Positions 14,811 through 28,900 of a stretch of 64,000 nt of DNA are shown here, one piece after another; the first letter of the stretch is position 1, and every line of letters begins with the position of its first letter. The position numbers and the translations under genes were made by a program. Location of the stretch: assembly GCA_019054805.1 (NCBI GenBank), contig JAHQIY010000029.1, positions 124,001 to 188,000 of the forward strand, in the 5' to 3' direction. A model generated the notes under the pieces. That model ran no database searches. It was not told where the DNA came from and saw only the letters and a program-made list of their open reading frames with translations. The DNA comes from Brachionus manjavacas. Its lineage: Eukaryota > Rotifera > Eurotatoria > Ploima > Brachionidae.

Positions 14811-17800
14811 ATCAGGAAGTTGTGATTCTTTTTTTTTTAGATTTTGATGAACAGAATACTTTGAACAGATCTTACTTTGCAATTTGACAATTTAATTAAT
14901 TTGTCACAATCAATTTGCTCAGTTTAACTTGACGAACATTTTTTAACTTTTTGTAGGAATTTGAATGAACTTGAGGAGGTTCTGATTCAATTTTTTTTAA
15001 TTTTGATTAACAGAATACATTGAACACATCAAACTTTGTGATTTAACAATTTTTTAACCTGTCACAATCAATTTGCTCAGTTTAACTTGACAAACATTTT
15101 TTTACTGTTTCGAGGAATTTGAATGAACTACAGGAATTTGTGATTCTTTTTTTTTTAAATTTTGATGAACAGAATACTTTGAACACATAAAACTTTGTGA
15201 TTTTACAATTTTATCAATTTGTAACAATCACTTTGCTCAGTTTAACTTGACGAACATTTTTTTACTGTTTCGAGGAATTTGAATGAACTAAAGGAATTTG
15301 TGATTCCTTTTTTTTTTTAAAATTTTGATGAACAGAATACTTTGAACAGATCTTACTTTACTTCTTGAACATTTTTTTACTGTTTCGAGGAATTTGAACG
15401 AAATATTAGAATGTTGTGATTTTTTTTTTTTTATATTTTGATGAACAGAATACTATAAACAGATCTTACTTTACTTGACGAACATTTTTTTAATGTTTCG
15501 AGAAATTTGAATGAACTACAGGAATTTGTGATTCCTTTTTTTTTAATTTTGATGAACAGAATACTTTGAACAGATCCTAATTTACTTGTTGAACATTTTT
15601 TTACTTTTTCGGGTGCACTGTTAAACTTGACGAACATTTTTTTAGTTTTTCGAGGAATTTGAATGAACTAAAGGAATTTGTGATTCTTTTTTTAATTTTG
15701 ATGAACAGAATACTTTGAACACATAAAACTTTGTGATTTTACAATTTTATCAATTTGTAACAATCAATTTGCTCAGTTTAACTTGACGAACATTTATTTA
15801 CTGTTTCGAGGAATTTGAATGAACTACAGGAATTTGTGATTCTTTTTTTTTTAATTTTGATGAACAGAATACTTTGAACAGATTTTACTTTACTTGTTGA
15901 ACAATTTTTTTACTTTTTCGGGTGCACAGTTAAACTTGACGAACATTTTTTAACTTTTTGTAGGAATTTGAATGAACTTGAGGAGGTTCTGATTCAATTT
16001 TTTTAATTTTGATTAACAGAATACTTTGAACACATCGAACTTTGTGATTTAACAATTTTTTTAACCTGTCACAATCAATTTGCTCAGTTTAACTTGACGA
16101 ACATTTTTTTACTGTTTCGAGGAATTTGAATGAAATACAGGAATTTGTGATTCTTTTTTTTAAATTTTGATGAACAGAATACTTTGAACACATAAAACTT
16201 TGTGATTTTACAATTTTATCAATTTGTAACAATCAATTTGCTCAGTTTAACTTGACGAACATTTTTTTACTGTTTCGAGGAATTTGAATGAACTAAAGGA
16301 ATTTGTGATTCCTTTTTTTTTTTATAATTTTGATGAACAGAATACTTTGAACAGATCTTAATTTACTTGTTGAACATTTTTTTTACTTTTTCGGGTGCAC
16401 TGTTAAACTTGACGTAAATTTTTTTAGTTTTTCGAGGAATTTGAATGAACTACAGGAATTTGTGATTCTTTTTTTTTTAATTTTGACGAACTGAATACTT
16501 TGAACACATAAAACTTTGTGATTTTACAATTTTATCAATTTGTAAAAATCAATTTGCTCAGTTTAACTTGACGAACATTTTTTTACCTGTTTCGAGGAAT
16601 TTGAATGAACTAAAGGAATTTGTGATTCCTTTTTTTTTTTTAAATTTTGATGAACAGAATACTTTGAACAGATCTTACTTTACTTGTTGAACATTTTTTT
16701 ACTGTTTCGAGGAATTTGAACGAAATATTAGAATGTTGTTATTTTATTTTTTTTAAATTTTGATGAACAGAATACTTTGAACGGATCTTACATTACTTGA
16801 CGAACATTTTTTTACTGTTTCGAGAAATTTGAATGAACTACAGGAATTTGTGATTCTTTTTATTTTAATTTTGATGAACAGAATACTTTGAACAGATCTT
16901 ACTTTACTTGTTGAACATTTTTTTTTACTTTTTCGGGTGCACAGTTAAACTTGACGAACATTTTTTTAATGTTTCGAGGAAATTGAATGAATTACAGTAA
17001 TTTGTGATTCTTTTTTTAAATTTTGATGAACAGAATACTTTGAACAGATCTTACTTTACTTGACGAACATTTTTTAACTTTTCGAGAAATTTGAATGACT
17101 TACAGGAAGTTGTGATATTCTTTTTTAAATTTTGATGAAAAGAATACTTTGAACAGTTCTAACCTTACTTGACGAACATTTTTTAACTTTTCGAGAAATT
17201 TGAATGAAATATCAGGAAGTTGTGATTCTATTTTTTTAAATTTTGATGAACAGAATACTTTGAAGAGATCTTACTTTGCAATTTGACAATTTTATTAATC
17301 TGTCACAATCAATTTGCTCAGTAAAACTTGACGAACATTTTTTTACTGTTTCGAGGAATTTGAATGAACTACAGGAATTTGTGATTCTTTTTTTTTTAAT
17401 TTTGATGAACAGAATACTTTGAACAGATTTTACTTTACTTGTTGAACAATTTTTTTACTTTTTCGGGTGCACAGTTAAACTTGACGAACATTTTTTTACT
17501 GTCTCGAGAAATTTGAATGAACTACAGGAATTTGTGATTCTTTTTTTTAAAATTTTGATGAACAGAATACTTTGTACACATAAAACTTTGTGATTTTACA
17601 ATTTTATCAATTTGTAACAATCAATTTGGTCAGTTAAACTTGACGAACATTTTTTTAGTTTTTCGAGGAATTTGAATGAACTACAGGAATTTGTGATTCC
17701 TTTTTTTGAAATTTTACAATTTTATTAATCTGTAACAATCAATTTGTTCAGTTTTACTTGACGAACATTTTTTAACTTTTTTTAGGCATTTGAATGTAAT

Positions 17801-19006
17801 TTCAGGAAGTTGTGATTCTTTTTTTTTTAAATTTTGATTTTATTAATTTGTAACAAACAATTTGCTAGTTTAACTTGACGAACATTTTTTTAACTGTTTC
17901 GAGAAATTTGAATGAACTACAGGAATTTGTGATTCTTTTTTATTTTTAATTTTGATGAACAGAATACTTTGAACAGATCTTACTTTACTTGTTGAACATT
18001 TTTTACTTTTTCGGGTGCACAGTTAAACTTGACGAACATTTTTTTACTGTTTCGAGGAATTTGAATGAAGTACAGTAATTTGTGATTCTTTTTTTTAAAT
18101 TTTGATGAACAGAATACTTTGAACAGATCTTACTTTGCAATTTGACAATTTTAATTAATTTGTCACAATCAATTTGCTCAGTTTAGCTTGACGAACATTT
18201 TTTTACTGTTTCGAGGAATTTGAATGAACTACAGGAATATGTGATTCTTTTTTTTTTAATTTTGATGAACAGAATACTTTGAACATATTTTACTTTACTT
18301 GTTGAACAATTTTTTTACTTTTTCGGGTGCACAGTTAAACTTGACGAACATTTTTTTACTGTCTCGAGAAATTTGAATGAACTACAGGAATTTCTGATTC
18401 TTTTTTTTAAAATTTTGATGAACAGAATACTTTGTACACATAAAACTTTGTGATTTTACAATTTTATCAATTTGTAACAATCAATTTGGTCAGTTAAACT
18501 TGACGAACATTCTTTAACTTTTTTAGGCATTTGAATGTAATTTCAGGAAGTTGTGATTCTTTTTTTTTAAATTTTGATTTTATTAATTTGTAACAAACAA
18601 TTTGCTAGTTTAACTTGACGAACATTTTTTTACTGTTTCGAGAAATTTGAATGAACTACAGGAATTTGTGATTCTTTTTATTTTAATTTTGATGAACAGA
18701 ATACTTTGAACAGATCTTACATTACTTGACGAACATTTTTTTACTGTTTCGAGGAATTTGAATGAACTACAGGAATATGTGATTCTTTTTTTTTTAATTT
18801 TGTTGAACAGAATACTTTGAACAGATTTTACTTTACTTGTTGAACAATTTTTTTACTTTTTCGGGTGCACAGTTAAACTTGACGAAAATTTTTTTACTGT
18901 CTCGAGAAATTTGAATGAACTACAGGAATTTCTGATTCTTTTTTTTAAAATTTTGATGAACAGAATACTTTGTACACATAAAACTTTGTGATTTTACAAT
19001 TTTATC
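14811..19006 (-). repeat. Satellite block S4, minus orientation
   Basis: About 4.2 kb of the S1 satellite in reverse. For the first 1-2 kb it mirrors S1 read backwards from 6290; for example the ACTATAAACAG variant at about 15450 matches TTTATAGT at about 5640. It then diverges by whole-monomer gain and loss. The block also has monomers with a GGCATTTGAATGTAATTTC variant (17785, 18530) that recur in S6. It ends abruptly within a monomer at 19006, where the second tandem unit begins. Confidence 0.93.
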
Positions 19007-20669
19007 AAAAAAGCTATGTTTTAAAATAAGTACAATAATTTTTAGACAAAAAAAGTTTTGCAAATGATTTATCTTAAACTTAATATAGTCAAGACAAAGG
19101 GGTTAAAGATAAAACCCAACGTGAAAATTCAAGGAAAATAGAATCAAAAAATCTCGATAATTAATTTCAGTTTATTATTAAAATAAGATTTCAATTAATA
19201 TAATCTTAAAATGCTTCAAACATTAAAGAAAGAAAATAAAATGTTGAATACAACAAAATATGAATTGAATATTTGAAATTTAATAAGCAATTAAGGCTAA
19301 AAATTTTTTCAAGCTTTAAGGAAAAATAATTAGAAACAAAATATTTAATTATTCAATAAAATTAAAAAAAATTAAAAATCAAGTAAATACTTCAAAAGAC
19401 AAGGCTTAGACAATGAACTTTTTTTGTTCTTTATGATCCTTTTTAAAAAGTGCATAAAACTTTTAGTTTCGTTCTTTTATGTTATTTTGAGTGATCCAAT
19501 GTCCAAAAATACAAACTAGCCTTGTTCCAAAAAAGCTATGTTTTAAAATAAGTACAATAATTTTTAGCCTTAATTGCTTATTAAATTTCAAATATTCAAT
19601 TCATATTTTGTTGTATTCAACATTTTATTTTCTTTCTTTAATGTTTGAAGCATTTTAAGATTATATTAATTGAAATCTTATTTTAATAATAAACTGAAAT
19701 TAATTATCGAGATTTTTTGATTCTATTTTCCTTGAATTTTCACGTTGGGTTTTATCTTTAACCCCTTTGTCTTGACTATATTAAGTTTAAGATAAATCAT
19801 TTGCAAAACTTTTTTTGTCTAAAAATTATTGTACTTATTTTAAAACATAGCTTTTTTGGAACAAGGCTAGTTTGTATTTTTGGACATTGGATCACTCAAA
19901 ATAACATAAAAGAACGAAACTAAAAGTTTTATGCACTTTTTAAAAAGGATCATAAAGAACAAAAAAGTTCATTGTCTAAGCCTTGTCTTTTGAAGTATTT
20001 ACTTGATTTTTAATTTTTTAATTTTATTGAATAATTAAATATTTTGTTTTTGTGTGAATGTGCTTTTGAAATAACATTTCAAAATCTCAAAATGTTATTT
20101 TTAGAGAAAAAAGTTATTTTCAAAATAATTTCTTATCAAGAAGAAAAATTATTTATTTGAATAATAATTATTTTTTTGAATAAAAATTAATTTTTAGTAC
20201 AAAAATTGCTTAAAAAAAAACCCGTGTTTCAATTTTAGTTTAGACTGTTTTTTGGAAAATAATTTCTTATCTTGAGGAAAAATTATTTTTTTTATTTTAA
20301 TTATTTTTTTTGTATTAAAAAATAATGTTTTAGGATTAAAATGACTTTTTTTGAAATAAGCTAAAAGAATAACGATATGTTGAAATAAATAGAGGTAAGG
20401 CATTTTTAAATTTTTTAAGTTCAGGAAAAAATGAAGAAACTACTTGTTAGCAATTACTCAATGGAGTATGATATTCGATATATCTTGATTCGAATATCAC
20501 TTCTTATTTTGAGCAAAAATTATTTTTTCTCCCATAGTTTCATCTTTGCATTTTGGTTTTTCAAAAGCCTGCTTTTTATATTAAGATTTTATAATTAATT
20601 TAATTTGTATAATTTATAAAATATAATAAAGCTTTTTTCAATTAAGATTCATCAAATATTATTTCAAAT
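19007..20669. repeat. Foldback mosaic F, copy 2
   Basis: Second copy of the 10831-12490 region with few differences, heading the second 8.2-kb tandem unit. The same inverted sub-repeats are present. An AT-rich ORF on the minus strand (20194-20403) has no protein-like features. Confidence 0.8.
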
Positions 20670-21299
20670 CATTCAAATTCCTCGAAACAGTAAAAAAATG
20701 TTCGTCAAGTTAAACTGAGCAAATTGATTGTGACAGGTTAAAAAAATTGTTAAATCACAAAGTTCGATGTGTTCAAAGTATTCTGTTAATCAAAATTAAA
20801 AAAATTGAATCAGAACCTCATCAAGTTCATTCAAATTCCTACAAAAAGTTAAAAAATGTTCGTCAAGTTTAACTGTGCACCCGAAAAAGTAAAAAAATTG
20901 TTCAACAAGTAAAGTAAAATCTGTTCAAAGTATTCTGTTCATCAAAATTAAAAAAAAAGAATCACAAATTCCTGTAGTTCATTCAAATTCCTCGAAACAG
21001 TAAAAAAAGTCCGTCAAGTTAAACTGAGCAAATTGATTGTTACAAATTGATAAAATTGTAAAATCACAAAGTTTTATGTGTTCAAAGTATTCTGTTCATC
21101 AAAATTAAAAAAAAGAATCACAAATTCCTGTAGTTCATTCAAATTCCTACAAAAACTAAAAAAATGTTCGTCAAGTTTAACAGTGCACCCGAAAAAGTAA
21201 AAAAAATGTTCAACAAGTAAATTAAGATCTGTTCAAAGTATTCTGTTCATCAAAATTAAAAAAAGGAATCACAAATTCCTGTAGTTCATTCAAATTTCT
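20670..21299 (+). repeat. Satellite block S5, plus orientation
   Basis: Counterpart of S3 in the second tandem unit, monomer for monomer, including the GTCCGTCAAG variant near 21008. Confidence 0.93.
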
Positions 21300-22978
21300 C
21301 TAAAAAATAGCACTTTTTACAAGAAAATGTTAAAATTTTAAAACAAGTACCTAAATTTTGTAATAAAAATAAAGTAATGTTCCGCTTTTTGTTTTATTCA
21401 AAATTTATGAAACACAAAGTAAATTTAAATTTTATTTATTTATTTATTTATTTAAATAAGAAAGCCGCAAATAGGGCGATTTTGGGAGTTGGAGCGTCAA
21501 TCGTGGACCTCCAGTACTCTTATTAAATTTACTAGTATATTTACAATTGCACAAAAGTAATAATAAAAGAACAATACTCTATTTGCATTGAAATTTGGAC
21601 CTTTTACTTTTAATTAAGGAAAAACGAGTTCAAATAGAATTATATATTAAATGAAAGGTCTTGGACTCATCTTTCGGCAAAATTATTTAATTTTTCTGAT
21701 TTCCAAAAAAAAATGTCAATTTTGGCAAAAGAAAATGTCTTTTTTGTCAATTTTGGCAAAAAGAAAATGTCTTAATATTGGTAATATTGAAAAATATAAA
21801 TAAAATGACATAATTTGAGAGATGGAAGAAATTGAGTATAAGCTGAGTAATTCATTTTATAAAAAATGTCCACACATTTTTTGTATTAAGAACAGATTTA
21901 ATAATAATTTATTTTTTGTTTTTACTTTTGATTATTCGCCAAATAGTGAACATTATTTTGAAAATTTTTTTATATCTCAAAGAGATGTTGACAATTTATT
22001 ACAGTGGATGATCTTAATGCAGTTGAAGCACATATTTAGTATAACATTTAGTTAAGCTTTCGAATCTACTTAGCTCTTCAAACCAAAAGTTAAGGTTTCT
22101 TAACTAATATCGATGAGGAAATCTCATAAAATATCATTAATATTGCTAAAGAAGTGTTCCTCTGAAACCATAAAAATCTTTTAATCACCTAATTAATAAA
22201 TTGTTCACATATTCCAATTTTGGTTCACCTTTCCGTAAAGACAAAAATTAAGTAAACTAAAAGTTCACAAAACCCGAGAACAAAAATTGTTCACATAATA
22301 AGTGAAATATGGTCACCTAGCCTACTAGACTTAATAAAATAAACATAAAAAAATATTGCAACAAAATGCAAAATAATTTTTTTTATCGTTTTTAATTTTC
22401 TCATATAAAAAAAGACAACAAGATAAAATATCATTAGTATTTTAAATGATTTTTGGTTTAATTTTATTTTCTCAATAAAATAGAAAAATAAAGATTTTTT
22501 TTGAAAAGAAGGTAATTAAGATCAATTTATATTTGAATTCTAAAAACCTAATAAATTGATAAATATATACCCTTTTTTCGATTTTTACGACTAGAATTAA
22601 TTATTTTTAATCATTAATTGAAGATTAATTTTATAAGTTTATATTTAAGTTATACAATTATTTTAGACTTTTATTCTTGCTAAATAATTTTTTTTAGCAA
22701 AAATGTATTTTTCTTACAAAAATATTGTTTTTAATATTGATCCCATTCTGATGCGTGATAAAAAATGAATTTTAACTTTTTTGAACAAAAATTAGTTTTT
22801 ATACAATAATAATGATTTTCATTTCAAATATTTCATAAAAAGCAATAAATAAAAAGAAATAAACACTTATTTTATCTCAAATTGTTATTTTTAGTGAAAA
22901 AATTATTTTCCAAAATAATTTATTATCTAGTAGAAAAATTAGTTTTTTGAATAAAAATTATCTTTCTTGAATAAAAAT
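21300..22978 (+). mobile_element. X segment, copy 3
   Basis: Near-identical to copy 2 and in the same orientation, as expected from the tandem duplication. Flanked by satellites S5 (+) and S6 (-) with the same mid-monomer junctions as copy 2. It keeps the longer, 77-residue form of the endonuclease-like ORF. Confidence 0.85.
21822..22055 (+). pseudogene. LINE endonuclease-like ORF relic in X copy 3 (77 residues)
   Basis: The longest surviving version, identical in protein to that of copy 4. It starts MEEIEYKLSNSF, has FVFTFDYSPNSEHYFENFF and ISQRDVDNLLQWM, then runs out of frame. The likely ancestral frame continues as QFITVDDLNAVEAH one base away. No start context, promoter or full domain is visible, so I do not regard it as a working gene, although an independent small gene cannot be excluded from sequence alone. 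Confidence 0.45.
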
Positions 22979-25900
22979 ATCAGGAAGTTGTGATTCTTTT
23001 TTTTTAGATTTTGATGAACAGAATACTTTGAACAGATCTTACTTTGCAATTTGACAATTTAATTAATTTGTCACAATCAATTTGCTCAGTTTAACTTGAC
23101 GAACATTTTTTAACTTTTTGTAGGAATTTGAATGAACTTGAGGAGGTTCTGATTCAATTTTTTTAATTTTGATTAACAGAATACTTTGAACACATCAAAC
23201 TTTGTGATTTAACAATTTTTTTAACCTGTCACAATCAATTTGCTCAGTTTAACTTGACAAACATTTTTTTACTGTTTCGAGGAATTTGAATGAACTACAG
23301 GAATTTGTGATTCTTTTTTTTAAATTTTGATGAACAGAATACTTTGAACACATAAAACTTTGTGATTTTACAATTTTATCAATTTGTAACAATCACTTTG
23401 CTCAGTTTAACTTGACGAACATTTTTTTACTGTTTCGAGGAATTTGAATGAACTAAAGGAATTTGTGATTCCTTTTTTTTTTTTAAAATTTTGATGAACA
23501 GAATACTTTGAACAGATCTTACTTTACTTCTTGAACATTTTTTTACTGTTTCGAGGAATTTGAACGAAATATTAGAATGTTGTGATTTTTTTTTTTTATA
23601 TTTTGATGAACAGAATACTATAAACAGATCTTACTTTACTTGACGAACATTTTTTTAATGTTTCGAGAAATTTGAATGAACTACAGGAATTTGTGATTCC
23701 TTTTTTTTAATTTTGATGAACAGAATACTTTGAACAGATCTTAATTTACTTGTTGAACATTTTTTTTACTTTTTCGGGTGCACTGTTAAACTTGACGAAC
23801 ATTTTTTTAGTTTTTCGAGGAATTTGAATGAACTACAGGAATTTGTGATTCTTTTTTTTTAATTTTGATGAACAGAATACTTTGAACACATAAAACTTTG
23901 TGATTTTACAATTTTATCAATTTGTAACAATCAATTTGCTCAGTTTAACTTGACGAACATTTATTTACTGTTTCGAGGAATTTGAATGAACTACAGGAAT
24001 TTGTGATTCTTTTTTTTAATTTTGATGAACAGAATACTTTGAACAGATTTTACTTTACTTGTTGAACAATTTTTTTACTTTTTCGGGTGCACAGTTAAAC
24101 TTGACGAACATTTTTTAACTTTTTGTAGGAATTTGAATGAACTTGAGGAGGTTCTGATTCAATTTTTTTAATTTTGATTAACAGAATACTTTGAACACAT
24201 CGAACTTTGTGATTTAACAATTTTTTAACCTGTCACAATCAATTTGCTCAGTTTAACTTGACGAACATTTTTTTACTGTTTCGAGGAATTTGAAGGAAAT
24301 ACAGGAATTTGTGATTCTTTTTTTTTAAATTTTGATGAACAGAATACTTTGAACACATAAAACTTTGTGATTTTACAATTTTATCAATTTGTAACAATCA
24401 ATTTGCTCAGTTTAACTTGACGAACATTTTTTTACTGTTTCGAGGAATTTGAATGAACTAAAGGAATTTGTGATTCCTTTTTTTTTATAATTTTGATGAA
24501 CAGAATACTTTGAACAGATCTTACTTTACTTCTTGAACATTTTTTTACTGTTTCGAGGAATTTGAACGAAATATTAGAATGTTGTGATTTTTTTTTTTTT
24601 ATATTTTGATGAACAGAATACTATGAACAGATCTTACTTTACTTGACGAACATTTTTTTAATGTTTCGAGAAATTTGAATGAACTACAGGAATTTCTGAT
24701 TCTTTTTTTTAAAATTTTGATGAACAGAATACTTTGTACACATAAAACTTTGTGATTTTACAATTTTATCAATTTGTAACAATCAATTTGGTCAGTTAAA
24801 CTTGACGAACATTTTTTAACTTTTTTTAGGCATTTGAATGTAATTTCAGGAAGTTGTGATTCTTTTTTTTTTAAATTTTGATTTTATTAATTTGTAACAA
24901 ACAATTTGCTAGTTTAACTTGTCGAACATTTTTTTACTGTTTCGAGGATTTTTAACGAAATATTAGAATGTTGTTATTTTATTTTTTTTAAATTTTGATG
25001 AACAGAATACTTTGAACGGATCTTACATTACTTGACGAACATTTTTTTACTGTTTCGAGAAATTTGAATGAACTACAGGAATTTGTGATTCTTTTTATTT
25101 TAATTTTGATGAACAGAATACTTTGAACAGATCTTACTTTACTTGTTGAACATTTTTTTTACTTTTTCGGGTGCACAGTTAAACTTGACGAACATTTTTT
25201 TACTGTTTCGAGGAAATTGAATGAATTACAGTAATTTGTGATTCTTTTTTTTTTAAATTTTGATGAACAGAATACTTTGAACAGATCTTACTTTACTTGA
25301 CGAACATTTTTTAACTTTTCGAGAAATTTGAATGACTTACAGGAAGTTGTGATATTCTTTTTTAAATTTTGATGAAAAGAATACTTTGAACAGTTCTTAC
25401 CTTACTTGACGAACATTTTTTAACTTTTCGAGAAATTTGAATGAAATATCAGGAAGTTGTGATTCTATTTTTTTTAAATTTTGATGAACAGAATACTTTG
25501 AAGAGATCTTACTTTGCAATTTGACAATTTTATTAATCTGTCACAATCAATTTGCTCAGTAAAACTTGACGAACATTTTTTTACTGTTTCGAGGAATTTG
25601 AATGAACTACAGGAATTTGTGATTCTTTTTTTTTTAATTTTGATGAACAGAATACTTTGAACAGATTTTACTTTACTTGTTGAACAATTTTTTTACTTTT
25701 TCGGGTGCACAGTTAAACTTGACGAACATTTTTTTTTACTGTCTCGAGAAATTTGAATGAACTACAGGAATTTGTGATTCTTTTTTTTTAAAATTTTGAT
25801 GAACAGAATACTTTGTACACATAAAACTTTGTGATTTTACAATTTTATCAATTTGTAACAATCAATTTGGTCAGTTAAACTTGACGAACATTTTTTTAGT

Positions 25901-28900
25901 TTTTCGAGGAATTTGAATGAACTACAGGAATTTGTGATTCCTTTTTTTTAAATTTTACAATTTTATTAATCTGTAACAATCAATTTGTTCAGTTTTACTT
26001 GACGAACATTTTTTAACTTTTTTAGGCATTTGAATGTAATTTCAGGAAGTTGTGATTCTTTTTTTTAAATTTTGATTTTATTAATTTGTAACAATCAATT
26101 TGCTAGTTTAACTTGACGAACATTTTTTTACTGTTTCGAGAAATTTGAATGAACTACAGGAATTTGTGATTCTTTTTTTTTTTAAATTTTGATGAACAGA
26201 ATACTTTGAACAGATCTTACTTTGCAATTTGACAATTTTAATTAATTTGTCACAATCAATTTGCTCAGTTTAGCTTGACGAACATTATTTTACTGTTTCG
26301 AGGAATTTGAATGAACTACAGGAATTTGTGATTCTTTTTTTAATTTTGATGAACAGAATACTTTGAACAGATTTTACTTTACTTGTTGAACAATTTTTTT
26401 ACTTTTTCGGGTGCACAGTTAAACTTGACGAACATTTTTTTACTGTCTCGAGAAATTTGAATGAACTACAGGAATTTCTGATTCTTTTTTTTTAAAATTT
26501 TGATGAACAGAATACTTTGTACACATAAAACTTTGTGATTTTACAATTTTATCAATTTGTAACAATCAATTTGGTCAGTTAAACTTGACGAACATTTTTT
26601 AACTTTTTTTAGGCATTTGAATGTAATTTCAGGAAGTTGTGATTCTTTTTTTTTTAAATTTTGATTTTATTAATTTGTAACAAACAATTTGCTAGTTTAA
26701 CTTGACGAACATTTTTTTACTGTTTCGAGAAATTTGAATGAACTACAGGAATTTGTGATTCTTTTTATTTTAATTTTGATGAACAGAATACTTTGAACAG
26801 ATCTTACATTACTTGACGAACATTTTTTTACTGTTTCGAGGAATTTGAATGAACTACAGGAATATGTGATTCTTTTTTTTTAATTTTGATGAACAGAATA
26901 CTTTGAACAGATTTTACTTTACTTGTTGAACAATTTTTTTACTTTTTCGGGTGCACAGTTAAACTTGACGAAAATTTTTTTACTGTCTCGAGAAATTTGA
27001 ATGAACTACAGGAATTTCTGATTCTTTTTTTTAAAATTTTGATGAACAGAATACTTTGTACACATAAAACTTTGTGATTTTACAATTTTATCAATTTGTA
27101 ACAATCAATTTGGTCAGTTAAACTTGACGAACATTTTTTAACTTTTTTAGGCATTTGAATGTAATTTCAGGAAGTTGTGATTCTTTTTTTTTTAAATTTT
27201 GATTTTATTAATTTGTAACAAACAATTTGCTAGTTTAACTTGACGAACATTTTTTTACTGTTTCGAGGAATTTGAATGAACTACAGGAATTTGTGATTCT
27301 TTTTATTTTAATTTTGATGAACAGAATACTTTGAACAGATCTTACTTTACTTGACGAACATTTTTTAACTTTTCGAGAAATTTGAATGAATTACAGTAAT
27401 TTGTGATTCTTTTTTTTTTTAAATTTTGATGAACAGAATACTTTGAACAGATCTTACTTTGCAATTTGACAATTTTAATTAATTTGTCACAATCAATTTG
27501 CTCAGTTTAACTTGACGAACAGTTTTTAACAATTTGTAGGAATTTGAATGAACTTCAGGAGGTTCTGATTCAATTTTTTTTAATTTTGATTAACAGAATA
27601 CTTTGAACACATCAAACTTTGTGATTTAACAATTTTTTAACCTGTCACAATCAATTTGCTCAGTTTAACTTGACGAACATTTTTTTACTGTTTCGAGGAA
27701 TTTGAAAGAACTACAGGAATTTGTGAATCTTTTTTTTTTAAATTTTGATGAACAGAATACTTTGAACACTTAAAACTTTGAGATTATACAATTTTATCAA
27801 TTTGTAACAATCAATTTGCTCAGTTTAACTTGACGAACATTTTTTTACCGTTTCGAGGAATTTGAATGAACTAAAGGAATTTGTGATTCCTTTTTTTTTT
27901 AAAATTTTGATGAACAGAATACTTTGAACAGATCTTACTTTACTTGTTGAACATTTTTTTACTGTTTCGAGGAATTTGAACGAAATATTAGAATGTTGTG
28001 ATTTTTTTTTTTTTATATTTTGATGAACAGAATACTTTGAACAGATCTTACTTTACTTGACGAACATTTTTTAACTTTTCGAGAATTTTGAATGACTTAC
28101 AGGAAGTTGTGATATTCTTTTTTAAATTTTGATGAAAAGAATACTTTGAACAGTTCTTATCTTACTTGACGAACATTTTTTAACTTTTCGAGAAATTTGA
28201 ATGAAATATCAGGAAGTTGTGATTCCTTTTTTTTTTTTAAAATTTTGATGAACAGAATACTTTGAACAGATCTTACTTTGCAATTTGACAATTTAATTAA
28301 TTTGTCACAATCAATTTGCTCAGTTTAACTTGACGAACAGTTTTTAACATTTTGTAGGAATTTGAATGAACTTCAGGAGGTTCTGATTCAATTTTTTTTA
28401 ATTTTGATTAACAGAATACTTTGAACACAACAAACTTTGTGATTTAACAATTTTTTTAACCTGTCACAATCAATTTGCTCAGTTTAACTTGACGAACATT
28501 TTTTTACTGTTTCGAGGAATTTGAATGAATTACAGTAATTTGTTATTCTTTTTTTTAAATTTTGATGAACAGAATACTTTGAACACATAAAACTTTGTGA
28601 TTTTACAATTTTATTAATTTCTAACAATCAATTTGCTCAGTTTAACTTGACGAACATTTTTTTACTTTTTCGAGGAATTTGAATGAAATTTCAGGAAGTT
28701 GTGATTCTTTTTTATTTAAAAAAATTGATGAACAGAATACTTTGAACAGATCTAACATTACTTGACGTACATTTTTCAACTCTTTCGAGGAATTTAAATG
28801 AAATTTCAGGAAGTTGTGATTCTTTTTTTTTTAAATTTTGATGAAAAGAATACTTTGAACAGATCTTTCTTTACTTGACGAACATTTTTTTACTGTTTCG

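Larger units (their letters stand above)
10831..27100 (+). repeat. Tandem duplication of an 8.2-kb composite unit
   Basis: Unit 1 (10831-19006) contains F copy, satellite S3 (+), X copy 2 and satellite S4 (-). Unit 2 (from 19007) repeats the same order: F copy, S5 (+), X copy 3, S6 (-). The offset is 8176 bp at the left edge (AAAAAAGCTATG at 10831 and 19007) and about 8.1-8.2 kb throughout, small indels aside. Unit 1 ends inside a satellite monomer at TTTTATCAA. The equivalent monomer in unit 2 near 27.1 kb continues normally, so the right edge of unit 2 is hidden in the satellite. Confidence 0.85.
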
